Origin: a virus
Reading direction: 5' to 3' (one strand)
Virus record (IMG/VR): IMGVR_UViG_3300043395_002850
Location: 1 to 24,365 of that record
DNA: 24,365 nt
Shown here: positions 13,407 through 19,209 of the stretch, piece by piece
Layout of the letters: each line of letters opens with the position of its first letter
Position numbering within the stretch: position 1 is the first letter of the stretch
The notes under the pieces: generated by a model
What the model was told of the DNA's origin: nothing
Database searches by the model: none
Seen by the model: the letters and a program-made list of their open reading frames with translations, nothing else
Made by a program: the position numbers and the translations under genes

Positions 13407-13847
13407 ATGGACTCGCATCAGCCTTCCTTCATTGTTGAAGGCACTCCATTGGCCCCCACAGTTCACATTGTGCTTCCTCCTGAGCTTCAAGAAGATGCCA
13501 AGGCTTTAGCAGCAGAAAACATTCATCCTGCATGGAGCAAGGCCCAAAAGCGTGGTAGGCACTTTGTCATCACCACCAATCTCCTAGACGATCTGTCCGA
13601 ACTGGCAGATTACGCCCGCGTTGGCATTGAAGAACCCGAGCCTAATCTTTCCAAGCGTAAGCGCCAGGCTTTGCAGATTCTTCTGGATAGGACCAACAGG
13701 CATGCTGTGCTAGAGCCCATGGGCACTTGTCATTGCATTGCTACTAAATGGCGGGACAGACCATTGCCGAGCCATAAAGCTGCCTATCGCACCACGCTAG
13801 AACTCAGGGAAAGGGCAGGCTCTGTTAAGAATTGTTACAAGGCTTGA
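13407..13847 (+). CDS. Hypothetical basic protein
   Basis: 146 residues. N-terminal strands (FIVEGTPLAPTVHIVLPPEL) are followed by helices (EDAKALAAENIHPAWSKAQK, LLDDLSELADYARVGIEE) and a strongly basic segment LSKRKRQALQILLDRTNRH. A Cys/His cluster GTCHCIATKW follows, then a basic helical end. The basic stretch and CHC could fit nucleic-acid binding, but there is no recognised domain. It is the last gene of the unit begun at 12632; its stop overlaps the -35 of the next promoter. Confidence 0.55.
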   Translation: MDSHQPSFIVEGTPLAPTVHIVLPPELQEDAKALAAENIHPAWSKAQKRGRHFVITTNLLDDLSELADYARVGIEEPEPNLSKRKRQALQILLDRTNRHAVLEPMGTCHCIATKWRDRPLPSHKAAYRTTLELRERAGSVKNCYKA

Positions 13848-13872
13848 CTTCGGAAACGATGATCGGCATAGT
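13844..13872 (+). promoter_or_regulatory. Sigma70-type promoter
   Basis: TTGACT (13844-13849), exactly 17 bases, CATAGT (13867-13872). Transcription would begin near 13879, which rules out the ATG there as a start and favours 13897 or 13918 for the next gene. Confidence 0.65.
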
Positions 13873-13917
13873 AGGGGCATGCAGACGAGAGTTTGCATGT
13901 CCTTTCTGTTTCAAGCA

Positions 13918-14253
13918 ATGACTACAAGGTTTTATCATTGGTTAGGCGAACAAGGCGGTATTAGCGCCTTTCATGGCAACAATCTTGTGATGAGCCTCGG
14001 CTCTCCCATGGTGAATGTCAATATCAGCTTGCAGGAACTGCAGGAATTCATTTGCACGCTTGAAAAGGCTGCTGATGAAGAGCCTAATGTTGTGCAACAA
14101 ATAGCCATTAATGCCATCTGCCACGTCTTCAAAGCAGCATTAGAGCACCACAAGAAAGACCATGAGGCCCTTATCGAAGAAGCTCCTACTGGCGCAGATC
14201 TGGAAGAATATCTGCTTGCTTATGCGCGTGCCGTCAAAGAAGGAGCTCTGTGA
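13918..14253 (+). CDS. Hypothetical protein
   Basis: 111 residues from the ATG at 13918. ATGs at 13897 and 13879 are in frame, but the latter coincides with the predicted transcription start. Sequence: MTTRFYHWLGEQGGISAFHG, NNLVMSLGSPMVNVNISLQE, long helices LQEFICTLEKAADEE and VVQQIAINAICHVFKAALEHH, and an acidic end with LEEYLLAYARAVKEG. Not recognised. It opens a four-gene unit (13918-14856) that ends with a terminator at 14861. Confidence 0.6.
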   Translation: MTTRFYHWLGEQGGISAFHGNNLVMSLGSPMVNVNISLQELQEFICTLEKAADEEPNVVQQIAINAICHVFKAALEHHKKDHEALIEEAPTGADLEEYLLAYARAVKEGAL

Positions 14254-14255
14254 TC

Positions 14256-14456
14256 ATGGGCTTGCTTAAAAATCAGGAAGCTATTCGCGATTATTCCTAC
14301 ATTGAACTTGCCATTGATTTCGGCAGGCGCATCACTGCAGAAGAAATCTTTGCCTTCACAGAGCGCATAAGAGACGAAGTGGAACAACATGCTGGTATTG
14401 ATTATTGCGTAAATATTAAACGCATTGACCTTGAATTCCCGGAGGATGAACAATGA
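14256..14456 (+). CDS. Hypothetical protein
   Basis: 66 residues from the ATG at 14256. A GTG at 14250 overlapping the previous stop is an equal alternative; AGGAG lies at 14241-14245 and fits either. It has an alpha/beta pattern: IRDYSYIELAIDFGRRITAE, helix EIFAFTERIRDEVEQH, strand DYCVNIKRIDLEF. Its stop overlaps the next ATG as ATGA. No family recognised. Confidence 0.6.
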   Translation: MGLLKNQEAIRDYSYIELAIDFGRRITAEEIFAFTERIRDEVEQHAGIDYCVNIKRIDLEFPEDEQ

Positions 14457-14617
14457 TTTGTGAAGAATATGAAAACGATCCTGAGCTTGATTGGGAGCGT
14501 CCTCAGCGCTTAAACAGACAGCTTTCTCTGCAGCAATTGGAAGACCGTCTTGCGCTATGGAAACAAAAGCATGAGGATATGTGCCTTAAGCTTTATCGTG
14601 CTGCCACTGGCATTTAA
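14453..14617 (+). CDS. Small hypothetical coiled-coil protein
   Basis: 54 residues: MICEEYENDPELDWERPQRL, helix NRQLSLQQLEDRLALWKQKH, then EDMCLKLYRAATGI. It starts in an ATGA overlap and ends 2 bases before the ATG at 14620. A single long amphipathic helix dominates. The tight fit between two genes supports the ORF; function unknown. Confidence 0.55.
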   Translation: MICEEYENDPELDWERPQRLNRQLSLQQLEDRLALWKQKHEDMCLKLYRAATGI

Positions 14618-14619
14618 TC

Positions 14620-14856
14620 ATGGCCACCAAGCTCCAAGAAATGATTGGCGAGACAATTTGTCGTGAGCCAAGCAGCAGCTATGTGGCAGAAGTCATTGAA
14701 ACAATGGCAAAATGGTTTGATTTTGTTTTAGAAGACATAGGCGTTGAACCATCGGCTATTCCCGCACTTCTCCGTTGGCAATATCATGAAACAGAATGGC
14801 CAGATTTTGGAGAATCCGTTCCGCCTCCAGAAGATGCTTTTGATCTTGAAGATTAA
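14620..14856 (+). CDS. Hypothetical acidic protein
   Basis: 78 residues: MATKLQEMIGETICREPSSS, helix YVAEVIETMAKWFDFVLEDIG, LLRWQYHETEWPDFGESVPP and an acidic end DAFDLED. The start codon is 2 bases after the previous stop. A perfect 8-bp hairpin terminator begins 4 bases after its stop, ending the unit. Not recognised. Confidence 0.6.
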   Translation: MATKLQEMIGETICREPSSSYVAEVIETMAKWFDFVLEDIGVEPSAIPALLRWQYHETEWPDFGESVPPPEDAFDLED

Positions 14857-15057
14857 TCAGAAGGCCCCATCAGGGGCCTTTTCTTTTGTCCAAGTAGTGT
14901 CGCCAGGAATAGGCTCAGTCCCGTATGAAAACGTATCAAAGTCTGGTTCATTGCGAGGATCATAAACTTCTTCACTCGGTGGAATATACACTTCTCCTTT
15001 TCCTAACCATCGTGCAAGGCGTTCGCGCTCTTGATCTTTAGACAGTTTCTTTTCCAT
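14857..15057 (-). CDS. Hypothetical protein on the minus strand
   Basis: 66 residues from the ATG at 15057 (the frame is open to 15168, but that part looks noncoding). Sequence: MEKKLSKDQERERLARWLGK, GEVYIPPSEEVYDPRNEPDF, DTFSYGTEPIPGD and an end KEKAPDGAF encoded by the shared terminator. Basic helix then acidic, Pro/Tyr-rich tail. It is the only minus gene between 8.4 and 23.3 kb. A TTGACG/TATGGC pair (15236-15265) could be its promoter, and two TCGGCT-type repeats lie directly before it. Confidence 0.5.
   Translation of the reverse strand: MEKKLSKDQERERLARWLGKGEVYIPPSEEVYDPRNEPDFDTFSYGTEPIPGDTTWTKEKAPDGAF
14861..14886. terminator. Bidirectional terminator between convergent genes
   Basis: Perfect stem AAGGCCCC / GGGGCCTT, loop ATCA, then TTCTTTT on the plus strand. 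The minus-strand gene 14857-15057 uses these bases as its last codons. Confidence 0.75.
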
Positions 15058-15061
15058 GGAA

Positions 15062-15106
15062 AATCGGCTGGTCTTGTATAGCCTACTGTCGGCTGACCTT
15101 GTATAG
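15062..15106 (+). repeat. Two copies of the TCGGCT-TTGTATA repeat
   Basis: TCGGCT-GGTC-TTGTATA (15064-15080) and TCGGCT-GACC-TTGTATA (15089-15105), 25 bases apart. The same motif recurs as three copies at 20725, 20757 and 20788. Here it lies directly upstream of the minus gene starting at 15057. Confidence 0.7.
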
Positions 15107-15235
15107 GCACAAAGAAAGGAGGACTTTCGCCCTCCCTTCCTTGTGCAGCCTCCGATACCCAACAACAACTAGGGGAAATCTCCTCGCCTAGAAGGGAAGT
15201 GTGCCTCTCAGGAGAATGACTAGCTCCCTGGCAAA

Positions 15236-15265
15236 GCCATACAGCATTGCCCACACTTCCGTCAA
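15236..15265 (-). promoter_or_regulatory. Possible minus-strand promoter
   Basis: On the minus strand TTGACG (15265-15260), 18 bases, TATGGC (15241-15236). It points toward the gene at 15057. The rest of 15107-15411 holds no convincing gene. Confidence 0.35.
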
Positions 15266-15367
15266 GTGTTCACCCTCACGGCCCGCCTTGCGACAGGAGA
15301 AGCAATTAAGCCTCTAGAACCGACTGCTCCATAAGCATAGCATCCCATGACACCCCCGGCAGTTCCC

Positions 15368-15395
15368 TTGACAATCGTGAGACAATAGGGAGACT
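15368..15395 (+). promoter_or_regulatory. Promoter for the RlpA-like gene
   Basis: TTGACA (15368-15373), 16 bases, GAGACT (15390-15395), then GTC. It shares TTGACAA-CGT ... GGG ... ACTGTC with the promoter at 12583. The predicted transcript begins about 10 bases before the ATG at 15412. Confidence 0.5.
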
Positions 15396-15411
15396 GTCGT
15401 CCGCGAGGGCG

Positions 15412-15798
15412 ATGGGCCTCTCTAGCTATTTCACCATCTTGATGCTTTCACGATTCCTTCTTTCCCTGCTCCTTCTGGCCCCTACCATGCCCGCCCAAGC
15501 CTTGTCAAGGCAATGTGGCACTGCCTCTCACTACGGCATTGGTGATGGCTATGACGGACAACGCACTGCCAGCGGTGCTCGGTTCAATGCTTATGGCTCC
15601 ACTGCTGCCCATCCATCGCTTCCATTTGGCACGCGCCTTCTCGTTACAAATCGTGACAATGGAAAGCAAACGATTGTCATGATCAATGATCGCGGCCCAT
15701 ATTACGGCGGGCGCATCCTTGATCTCTCCTACGGGAGCTTCTCAAAGCTTGCTTCGCCTGGGCAGGGGACTGCCCGCATTTGCTTCTCTCGCATCTGA
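15412..15798 (+). CDS. RlpA-like lytic transglycosylase (double-psi beta-barrel), exported
   Basis: 128 residues from the ATG at 15412 (an ATG at 15442 is possible). A signal peptide runs LSRFLLSLLLLAPTMPAQA, with cleavage likely after AQA near residue 30. The mature part is a single RlpA/DPBB domain: GTASHYG, DGQRTASGARFN, AAHPSLPFGTRLLVTNRDNGK, VMINDRGPYYGGRILDLSYGS. The Asp of NDRGP and of LDLS are the family's conserved residues; RlpA proteins cleave naked glycan strands in the septal wall. Two Cys (CGTAS, ARICFSR) may form a disulphide. An early-looking wall enzyme far from the lysis cassette is unusual. It is coupled by TGATG to a second exported protein. Confidence 0.82.
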   Translation: MGLSSYFTILMLSRFLLSLLLLAPTMPAQALSRQCGTASHYGIGDGYDGQRTASGARFNAYGSTAAHPSLPFGTRLLVTNRDNGKQTIVMINDRGPYYGGRILDLSYGSFSKLASPGQGTARICFSRI

Positions 15799-15983
15799 TG
15801 ACCATGCTCACCAACATCGCTTCATTCACGCTTGTCACCACTGCTTTCGGACTTGGTGCCTTCGCCATTATTGCTGCCCCCAATGCAATGCCTAATCACG
15901 AGGGCTTGACAAAATGCATGCAGCTCCATCCAGAACGGTATTGCCGCATTGCTAATGGCTTTCCAGTGGAACCAAGGCCGTGA
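15798..15983 (+). CDS. Small exported or membrane-anchored protein partnered with RlpA-like gene
   Basis: 61 residues. The ATG at 15798 overlaps the RlpA stop (TGATG). An N-terminal hydrophobic segment LTNIASFTLVTTAFGLGAFAIIA is followed by APNAMP, a plausible signal-peptidase site. The short mature part (about 26 residues) contains two Cys: CMQLHPERYC, then RIANGFPVEP. Similar short Cys proteins occur in picocyanobacteria as I recall, but I did not search. Coupling suggests that it acts with the RlpA-like enzyme in the periplasm. Confidence 0.65.
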   Translation: MTMLTNIASFTLVTTAFGLGAFAIIAAPNAMPNHEGLTKCMQLHPERYCRIANGFPVEPRP

Positions 15984-16011
15984 TAGGCTTTGTCACGGAA
16001 TGTTCTGCCAG

Positions 16012-16033
16012 GCCCCTTGACAGGGGCTTTTTT
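16012..16033 (+). terminator. Intrinsic terminator containing a promoter -35
   Basis: Stem GCCCCT / AGGGGC, loop TGAC (16018-16021), six T residues. It ends the RlpA unit. The loop region spells TTGACA, the -35 of the overlapping promoter. Confidence 0.8.
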
Positions 16034-16045
16034 ATTGCCTATTGT
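16017..16045 (+). promoter_or_regulatory. Promoter embedded in the terminator
   Basis: TTGACA (16017-16022), exactly 17 bases, TATTGT (16040-16045). The consensus -35 is formed by the terminator loop and stem, so terminator and next promoter are one 34-base element. Confidence 0.65.
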
Positions 16046-16063
16046 TCCGCTGGGAACGCGGGA

Positions 16064-16086
16064 GAGCCCTTTCGGGGGCTCCTTTC
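16064..16086 (+). terminator. Leader hairpin (possible attenuator)
   Basis: GAGCCC / GGGCTC stem with T/C-rich downstream bases (CCTTTCCTTCC), in the leader between the promoter at 16017 and the ATG at 16120. It could attenuate transcription. Confidence 0.45.
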
Positions 16087-16119
16087 CTTCCTAGTTCTTT
16101 ACCAGCGATGGTGCCTCTA

Positions 16120-16362
16120 ATGACTCACACTCCTTTTCTGACAAATTCCCAGCGTGCTATTTCCCGCATGGTGAAAGATGCATCAGGGTATTCTTTGTCT
16201 TGCTACTCTGCCGATGATCGCGCTGCTGCTCGCACTAAGCTTCTGGCCATGGTTCCTAAAGCGCCTGATCATGCCCCTGTCAATCAACCAGCAAAGCGCA
16301 CCAAGGCTTATTTCCGCACGTTAGCTGACAGCATGGACGATAGCGTTTGGAGGTTCTTGTAA
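16120..16362 (+). CDS. Hypothetical basic protein
   Basis: 80 residues from the ATG at 16120 (MTHTPFLTNSQRAISRMVKD). The ATGACT start matches those of the 18553 and 18928 genes; an ATG at 16108 is possible. Contents: DASGYSLSCYSADDRAAART, KLLAMVPKAPDHAPV, basic linker NQPAKRTKAYFRTLADSM, end DDSVWRFL. A pyrimidine-rich leader without SD precedes it. Transcription should start at the terminator-embedded promoter about 70 bases upstream. Not recognised. Confidence 0.55.
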   Translation: MTHTPFLTNSQRAISRMVKDASGYSLSCYSADDRAAARTKLLAMVPKAPDHAPVNQPAKRTKAYFRTLADSMDDSVWRFL

Positions 16363-16466
16363 TTAATGGGGCAGAGCTGGAAGGAAATGCTTCCAACAAT
16401 GCGCTCCTTGAATACGCTGGCCACTACTCGGACTATGTGGTGGAGAAAAACAATTGTTGCGCCTAA
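16347..16466 (+). CDS. Possible small overlapping ORF (TTG start)
   Basis: 39 codons from a TTG at 16347: LEVLVINGAELEGNASNNAL, then LEYAGHYSDYVVEKNNCCA. The composition looks protein-like, and the start overlaps the previous gene's last codons with GGAGG at the start itself. An alternative ATG frame at 16366 (36 codons) overlaps it. Evidence is thin. The following 16467-16592 holds no gene. Confidence 0.25.
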   Translation: MEVLVINGAELEGNASNNALLEYAGHYSDYVVEKNNCCA

Positions 16467-16592
16467 CAACGATTGATAACCTAGCCTCTATTCTGAACAT
16501 AAGGTCTCATCGAAGAGTGCAAGGAGATCCAGGGTCTGTTCATGCACCTGATAGCCTTGCATTAAGCGCATGCTCGTAAGTCCCCAACCATT

Positions 16593-16796
16593 ATGAAATT
16601 CTCCGTTGGCCTTGTCGTCGACTTATATGATTTCGGCTTTAAACAATGGAGAGGGGAATATATCATTGTTAAAACCATTCCTGAATCTGGTTTATATAAA
16701 ATCAAAAACACTAAAACTAATAGTCAACAATTTGTAAAGGAAAAAGCGTTAAGAATGGGCCGCCTTGGCCCATTCCGCATTGAGAGCCTCCATTAA
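16593..16796 (+). CDS. Hypothetical protein, small beta barrel-like
   Basis: 67 residues: MKFSVGLVVDLYDFGFKQWR, GEYIIVKTIPESGLYKIKNT, KTNSQQFVKEKALRMGRLGP, FRIESLH. Regular short strands with polar turns suggest a small SH3-like or KOW-like barrel (inference). It is lysine-rich and AT-rich compared with its neighbours. A terminator follows at 16815. Not recognised as a family. Confidence 0.55.
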   Translation: MKFSVGLVVDLYDFGFKQWRGEYIIVKTIPESGLYKIKNTKTNSQQFVKEKALRMGRLGPFRIESLH

Positions 16797-16814
16797 TTGT
16801 TACGAAATATTACA

Positions 16815-16847
16815 GGCCCCGTTCAAGGGGCCTTTTTGCTGTATTGT
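16815..16847 (+). terminator. Terminator followed by TATTGT -10-like box
   Basis: Stem GGCCCC / GGGGCC, loop GTTCAA, five T residues (16833-16837), then GCTG and TATTGT (16842-16847). The same order, terminator then TGCTGTATTGTT, recurs at 18493-18514, so the box is likely a promoter element for the following gene. Confidence 0.65.
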
Positions 16848-16879
16848 TCTCTTGTGTTCGGGCAGCGATGCCTCCTCTC

Positions 16880-17158
16880 ATGGACAAAACCGCTCTCATC
16901 AAGCAGTTCATCTTCAACGCTGGCAGCAGCATCGTCAGCGTGGAATTCATCAAGGCTGATGGTTCCGTTCGTCGCCTCCAGTTCAATCCCCGCGACAGCA
17001 AGGAAATCAAGGGCACTGGCACGGCCATCAAAAAGCCCAGCATCGTGCGTTGCCGCGATTTCCGTATTGCCCGCACTGCAGGCGAAGGTGCATGGCGTTC
17101 CTTTGATTGTGAGCGCGTGATCAGCGTTAAAAGCAACGGCCAGGCCATTTATTTCTGA
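16880..17158 (+). CDS. Conserved phage-type small protein (beta-rich)
   Basis: 92 residues from the ATG at 16880, chosen because CCTCCTCTC precedes it as in neighbouring leaders; an ATG at 16868 is possible. Sequence: MDKTALIKQFIFNAGSSIVS, VEFIKADGSVRRLQFNPRD, KGTGTAIKKPSIVRCRDFRI, ARTAGEGAWRSFDCERVISV, KSNGQAIYF. The strand-turn-strand FIKADGSVR and the RSFDCERV end resemble small SH3-like phage proteins. I recall relatives in other phages, without a known role. It starts a run of four genes spaced 2 bases or less, or short leaders, to 17949. Confidence 0.6.
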   Translation: MDKTALIKQFIFNAGSSIVSVEFIKADGSVRRLQFNPRDSKEIKGTGTAIKKPSIVRCRDFRIARTAGEGAWRSFDCERVISVKSNGQAIYF

Positions 17159-17160
17159 TC

Positions 17161-17382
17161 ATGAAACACTATCCTTCCTACGAAGCACGTTTGGAAGCTG
17201 ATCGCCAAGCTCAAAACAGTGGCTATGGCATTCAGCAATATATGTGTGCTGATGGCTCCCGCAAGTGGGAAGCGTATGGTTGGGAACGCATCACAGAACT
17301 AAAGCTCCACTACACCAGCTACGGCATCTTTGACCATAAGTGGCAAGCTGAACAGTATTTCAACAACATTCTTCACGGCTAG
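17161..17382 (+). CDS. Hypothetical aromatic-rich protein
   Basis: 73 residues, starting 2 bases after the previous stop: MKHYPSYEARLEADRQAQNS, GYGIQQYMCADGSRKWEAYG, WERITELKLHYTSYGIFDHK, WQAEQYFNNILHG. Unusually rich in Tyr and Trp (10 Tyr/Trp in the central 50). Not recognised. It is followed by five CCTCC-containing 9-base repeats before the next ATG. Confidence 0.55.
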   Translation: MKHYPSYEARLEADRQAQNSGYGIQQYMCADGSRKWEAYGWERITELKLHYTSYGIFDHKWQAEQYFNNILHG

Positions 17383-17419
17383 ACCCTCCGAACCCTCCGC
17401 AACCTCCGCAACCTCCCCA
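17382..17419 (+). repeat. Short CCTCCGCAA tandem repeats in a leader
   Basis: Successive CCCTCCGAA, CCCTCCGCAA, CCTCCGCAA, CCTCCCCA units lie directly before the ATG at 17420. They give a pyrimidine-rich leader complementary in sense to an SD, not an SD. Confidence 0.6.
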
Positions 17420-17677
17420 ATGGCTACTATCCCCACTCTCCATCTCAACGGCACTGGCAAGACCACTCTCCGTGATGAATACGCCGCTGCTTACGATGCA
17501 CTCACCAAAGCTTTAGAAGCTTTTGCTTCTACAACGTGCAACGGACGCGATTTCTATCCACAAGGCCCTGATGCTTACTATCAGGCCCGCGACGAACGCT
17601 CTGAAGCGTTTGGCCATCTAGAAGCAGCAAGGAAATACGTTGGTGAAGTGTTGATAGGGATTTGCGACCAAATGTGA
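17420..17677 (+). CDS. Conserved phage protein with NGRDFYPQG motif
   Basis: 85 residues from the ATG at 17420: MATIPTLHLNGTGKTTLRDE, helix YAAAYDALTKALEAFASTT, CNGRDFYPQGPDAYYQARDE, helix SEAFGHLEAARKYVGEVLIG. The HLNGT at the start and NGRDFYPQGPDAY in the middle recur in unnamed small proteins of many phages (recalled). GTGKTT is not a Walker A site, as no nucleotide-binding fold follows. The stop overlaps the next ATG (TGATG). Confidence 0.65.
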   Translation: MATIPTLHLNGTGKTTLRDEYAAAYDALTKALEAFASTTCNGRDFYPQGPDAYYQARDERSEAFGHLEAARKYVGEVLIGICDQM

Positions 17678-17949
17678 TGGAAACAATTAATTCAGGACTT
17701 TCCATTAATCAGCGCAATCTTTATTGCCACTTTCTCGCTCATCAAAAGCGCAACAAACATGCACCATGCTTTGTACCAAAGCTTTTTCTAGTAGGTAATC
17801 GCCTAGAAACGTATTTAAACGCTCTTGCAGCTCTGGAAAGGAAGGGTCTCATCCGCGTGGATCGCTCTTCTCCTAACTACACCGGCTGGATCATGCTGCC
17901 AGCAAAAACAGTTTACCAACACAAACAACAATCTCCTGCATTTTCTTAA
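17677..17949 (+). CDS. Possible winged-helix DNA-binding protein
   Basis: 90 residues from the ATG at 17677, overlapping the previous stop as TGATG. The pattern INQRNLYCHFLAHQKRNK, helix LVGNRLETYLNALAALERKG, then LIRVDRSSPNYTGWIMLP fits a winged helix: two helices, a recognition helix, then a wing hairpin after KGLIRV. It could regulate the surrounding early genes. The fold is read by eye only. Confidence 0.55.
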   Translation: METINSGLSINQRNLYCHFLAHQKRNKHAPCFVPKLFLVGNRLETYLNALAALERKGLIRVDRSSPNYTGWIMLPAKTVYQHKQQSPAFS

Positions 17950-17957
17950 TCAACATC

Positions 17958-18335
17958 ATGCTTCCTTTCATTGCAACCGCTCTTCCTGAACTCCCTCCTA
18001 TTGTTCAGCAAGAACAAACAAAATCACGCCAGCAAGAAATACTAGAAAAAATCATGCAGCAAACTCCTGAAGCTGCTTCCGAACGTTCGTTTGGTGATTG
18101 CACTTACCAATGGAATCAGTGGAAACTTTCTGCTGATGGTGTGCGTACAACATTGCGCTCCTGCAAAGGAGAATCAGTGCAAACGCCTTCTTACATCGCT
18201 GTAAGTTGTTCTGCGCTGCAAGTGAATGCTTCTGAAGCTGGGAAGTGGAATGGCTGGCGCAGTCCTATTGCTAAAGGCTCAAAACCAGGTGAAGCTATGA
18301 TGGTGGCTACGCTCTGCGCCAATATCACGCAATAG
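17958..18335 (+). CDS. Hypothetical Cys-containing protein, possibly exported
   Basis: 125 residues. The N-terminus MLPFIATALPELPPIVQ is weakly hydrophobic; export is uncertain. The conserved-looking core has FGDCTYQWNQWKLSADGVRT, TLRSCKGE, YIAVSCSALQVNASEAGKWN, GWRSPIAKGSKPGEAMM, VATLCAN, with four Cys placed as two possible disulphides. I recall similar sequences in picocyanobacteria, one reason for proposing a cyanobacterial host, but this was not searched. Preceded by a short leader and followed by 217 noncoding bases. Confidence 0.55.
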   Translation: MLPFIATALPELPPIVQQEQTKSRQQEILEKIMQQTPEAASERSFGDCTYQWNQWKLSADGVRTTLRSCKGESVQTPSYIAVSCSALQVNASEAGKWNGWRSPIAKGSKPGEAMMVATLCANITQ

Positions 18336-18434
18336 CCATTATCATCGTTTCGCCCAATTTTTCTTCATTGGAGCGTTACCGGCAACTGAGTGTCGTTAAA
18401 GCCTTGCCTCGTGAAGCTTGGCCTAACTCAGCCC

Positions 18435-18454
18435 AGGGCTGCCCCCGCAGCCCT
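18435..18454 (+). terminator. GC-rich hairpin
   Basis: Perfect 8-bp stem AGGGCTGC / GCAGCCCT with loop CCCC, about 100 bases after the 17958 gene. No T tract follows, so termination is uncertain. Confidence 0.45.
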
Positions 18455-18464
18455 CTCCCATTTA

Positions 18465-18555
18465 TGAAGCTTTGTAACAGGCGGGCATTGCAGGCCCCCT
18501 TTCTGCTGTATTGTTGTTCCAACGAGGCGCGAGTCTCTCCTTCCCAAGACCAATG
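18465..18555 (+). repeat. Duplicated leader cassette, copy 1
   Basis: Begins TGAAGCTTTGTAACA, then GGCCCC, CTGCTGTATTGTT, GAGGCGCGAG, a pyrimidine-rich stretch and CCAATGACT. A near copy lies at 18841-18930. It contains a promoter-like TATTGT and the whole leader of the 18553 gene. Confidence 0.7.
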
Positions 18556-18843
18556 ACTTCCTATTCCATCCTCTGCACCAACTCCCGCAATGGCGGCCAG
18601 TACGAGCTTCTCATTGATGCTGCTTCCTCTGAGCAGGCCCAGCAGCACGTGGCAGATTCCCGCCCTCACTACATCATCAAGACCATCGAACCAGTAGAGC
18701 GCAAATTCGTCTGCCATGGTTTCTGCCGCAGGAATCAGCGTTATGACGCACTTGCATATATCGCCTTCTCTGCTGACCAGGCTCGTTCCGTGTGCCAACA
18801 GCTCCACCCCGATTTCGCCATTGACCGCATCGAGCTTGTGTGA
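18553..18843 (+). CDS. Hypothetical protein
   Basis: 96 residues from the ATG at 18553, at the end of the first leader cassette: MTSYSILCTNSRNGGQYELL, helix IDAASSEQAQQHVADSR, strand PHYIIKTIEPVERKFVCHG, FCRRNQRYDALAYIAFSADQ, helix ARSVCQQLHPDFAIDRIEL. It has two repeats of a strand-helix-strand pattern (YELLIDAASSEQAQQHV and AYIAFSADQARSVCQQL), suggesting an internal duplication of a ferredoxin-like unit (inference). No SD; pyrimidine-rich leader. Its stop is inside the second leader cassette. Confidence 0.6.
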   Translation: MTSYSILCTNSRNGGQYELLIDAASSEQAQQHVADSRPHYIIKTIEPVERKFVCHGFCRRNQRYDALAYIAFSADQARSVCQQLHPDFAIDRIELV

Positions 18844-18930
18844 AGCTTTGTAACAAAGGGGCCATCAGGCCCCTTCTGCATATATATTGGTTTCACTGAG
18901 GCGCGAGCTTCTCCTCTTCTTCTTCCAATG
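18841..18930 (+). repeat. Duplicated leader cassette, copy 2
   Basis: Starts within the stop codon of the 18553 gene with TGAAGCTTTGTAACA. Contains the terminator GGGGCC-ATCA-GGCCCC (18858-18873), the -10-like TATATATT (18881-18888), GAGGCGCGAG, a CT-rich stretch and CCAATGACT. Confidence 0.7.
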
Positions 18931-19200
18931 ACTGACCGTCTTATCTTCACCATGGCTGCCTTCTCCCCCACCCAGGGGCAGTGGTGGCGCTCCTGCGCTC
19001 CTAAAGGCACTGAGCGGCGCGTGAAGCTTGTTGCTTCTTGCCAGGGCTTCTGGCTATGGACAGCAGACTTCCGTGATGCTCGCACCAGCAAGCTACTCAC
19101 CAGCAAGTTCTTCTGCACCAAGCCCAACAGCGATGAGCCAGTGGCGCTTTTTGAAAGCGCTGATGATCGCCAGCGTTGGATGCAGAAGCAAACTGCCTGA
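18928..19200 (+). CDS. Hypothetical protein
   Basis: 90 residues from the ATG at 18928: MTDRLIFTMAAFSPTQGQWW, RSCAPKGTERRVKLVASCQG, FWLWTADFRDARTSKLLTSK, FFCTKPNSDEPVALFESADD, RQRWMQKQTA. Mostly beta with four Trp and a short C-terminal helix. It shares its leader with the 18553 gene, but the proteins are not similar, so only the control region was duplicated. Not recognised. Followed by a GGGCCGC palindrome. Confidence 0.6.
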   Translation: MTDRLIFTMAAFSPTQGQWWRSCAPKGTERRVKLVASCQGFWLWTADFRDARTSKLLTSKFFCTKPNSDEPVALFESADDRQRWMQKQTA

Positions 19201-19209
19201 TTCGCACAA

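Noticed and set aside
17420-17677. Walker A motif (NGTGKTT) in the 17420 protein
   Set aside because: The sequence GTGKTT matches by chance: no preceding strand, no Walker B, and the protein is a short helical family.
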